Source: Thermoanaerobaculia bacterium
GTDB lineage: Bacteria > Acidobacteriota > Thermoanaerobaculia > UBA5066
NCBI GenBank assembly: GCA_022071945.1
Contig: JAJVIN010000039.1
Location: 1 to 64,000 of the forward strand
Direction: 5' to 3'
Length of the DNA: 64,000 bases
In this document: positions 63,549 through 64,000 of the stretch, in pieces
Layout of the letters: each line of letters begins with the position of its first letter
Position numbering within the stretch: position 1 is the first letter of the stretch
Notes under the pieces: generated by a model
Databases searched by the model: none
Seen by the model: only the letters and a program-made list of their open reading frames with translations
What the model was told of the DNA's origin: nothing
Position numbers and translations under genes: made by a program

Positions 63549-64000
63549 GAGGCTGGTCCCGCTCATCGGTCTCCTCTTCTCACTTTCCTCTCTTTGCGAG
63601 AGGGCGGATGCCGTCCTGGTCGTCTTCGACGACGGCCGCCACCTGCACGCCGAGTCATTCGACCTCAAGGAAGAGCGGGTGACCCTTTACCTTTCGGCGG
63701 GTGCCCTCTTGACCGTGCCCCTCGAGCGGGTCGACAGGATCGTCGACGATGAGTACGTCCGGCTCGCTCTCGAGGAGCCCAGAAAAGACAGGGACCGCGA
63801 GCCCTCGGAAGTCAGCGTCCGGCGCCAAGCCTTGCCGGCCGCTGTCTTGTCGATGCCGTTCTCTCCCTTCATCCGTGAGGCGTCGGAAAAGCACAGGATC
63901 GACGCGGCCCTCATCGCCGCCGTGATCCGGGCGGAGTCGGGCTTTCAGCCCTACGCGGTCTCGCGGAAGGGGGCGCGGGGACTCATGCAGCTGATGCCGG
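63523..64000 (+). CDS. Lytic transglycosylase (SLT domain), partial at right edge
   Basis: The frame starts at ATG 63523 (or GTG 63541) overlapping the Xer end and continues past the window. A signal-like segment ([20 protein letters not shown]) is followed by a short beta-rich region ([20 protein letters not shown]) and the SLT domain start: [20 protein letters not shown] with catalytic Glu, then [13 protein letters not shown]. It would cleave peptidoglycan glycan strands in the periplasm. The remainder of the domain is outside the window. Confidence 0.85.
   Translation, partial: MTVLIRVRRRLVPLIGLLFSLSSLCERADAVLVVFDDGRHLHAESFDLKEERVTLYLSAGALLTVPLERVDRIVDDEYVRLALEEPRKDRDREPSEVSVRRQALPAAVLSMPFSPFIREASEKHRIDAALIAAVIRAESGFQPYAVSRKGARGLMQLMP

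Overview
The window is a high-GC (roughly 65% by eye), gene-dense bacterial chromosome segment. Lnt, a LolB-like lipoprotein, several lipobox proteins, PBP1A and an SPOR protein indicate a two-membrane (Gram-negative) cell. Two Ser/Thr kinases, many TPR proteins and a sphingolipid-type gene trio would fit an uncultured Acidobacteriota-like lineage, but that assignment is inference. No prophage, CRISPR array or rRNA was seen. The only mobile element is a RAYT/IS200-type transposase near 57 kb.

Layout. 1-2.4 kb (minus): E2 (partial), E1-beta and E1-alpha of a 2-oxo acid dehydrogenase, with a good sigma-70 type promoter. 2.4-3.6 kb: a small unknown protein and an esterase. 3.9-10 kb: a tight lysine/DAP operon asd-lysC-dapB-dapA-dapD-lysA. 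10.1-11.8 kb: an acyl-CoA mutase large subunit with isobutyryl-type active-site residues. 11.9-17.8 kb: TPR protein, lolB-like, ispE, tRNA-Gln, prs, rplY, pth, the order also known from Pseudomonas. 17.8-20.3 kb: rpsF-rpsR-DUF2232-rplI with a structured leader and a terminator. 20.3-29 kb: a secreted EndA-type nuclease with SLH-like repeats, PBP1A, a small membrane protein and uvrB.

29-32.7 kb (minus) is the most unusual gene: one 1201-codon frame joining a complete class I/II aminotransferase to an archaeal-type phosphoenolpyruvate carboxylase, predicted to make aspartate directly from PEP through oxaloacetate. 32.8-40.3 kb: coiled-coil lipoprotein, DMT permease, YgfZ, a NYN-NUDIX-hydrolase-membrane operon and a Ser/Thr kinase. 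40.3-46.3 kb: AMMECR1, a TrmH-family methyltransferase, then an apparent ceramide operon (CerR-like reductase, serine palmitoyltransferase, bacterial ceramide synthase-like acyltransferase) facing a PAP2/Aur1-like membrane enzyme. 46.3-53.4 kb: NfeD-slipin-SPOR-lipA-lnt-prfB-NudL; prfB carries the programmed +1 frameshift. 53.4-57 kb: TPR protein and a PEGA-domain kinase. 57-64 kb: RAYT transposase with repeats, lipoprotein, DinB, enoyl-CoA hydratase, hpd-hmgA, a Xer recombinase and the start of a lytic transglycosylase.

Genome style: neighbouring genes are often coupled by 4-base NTGA overlaps (all four bases occur) or TGATG overlaps. Rare start codons are implied (ATT for pth, CTG for the DMT permease). 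Several unlinked genes have a -10-like hexamer only 6-9 bases before the start codon, suggesting leaderless mRNAs.
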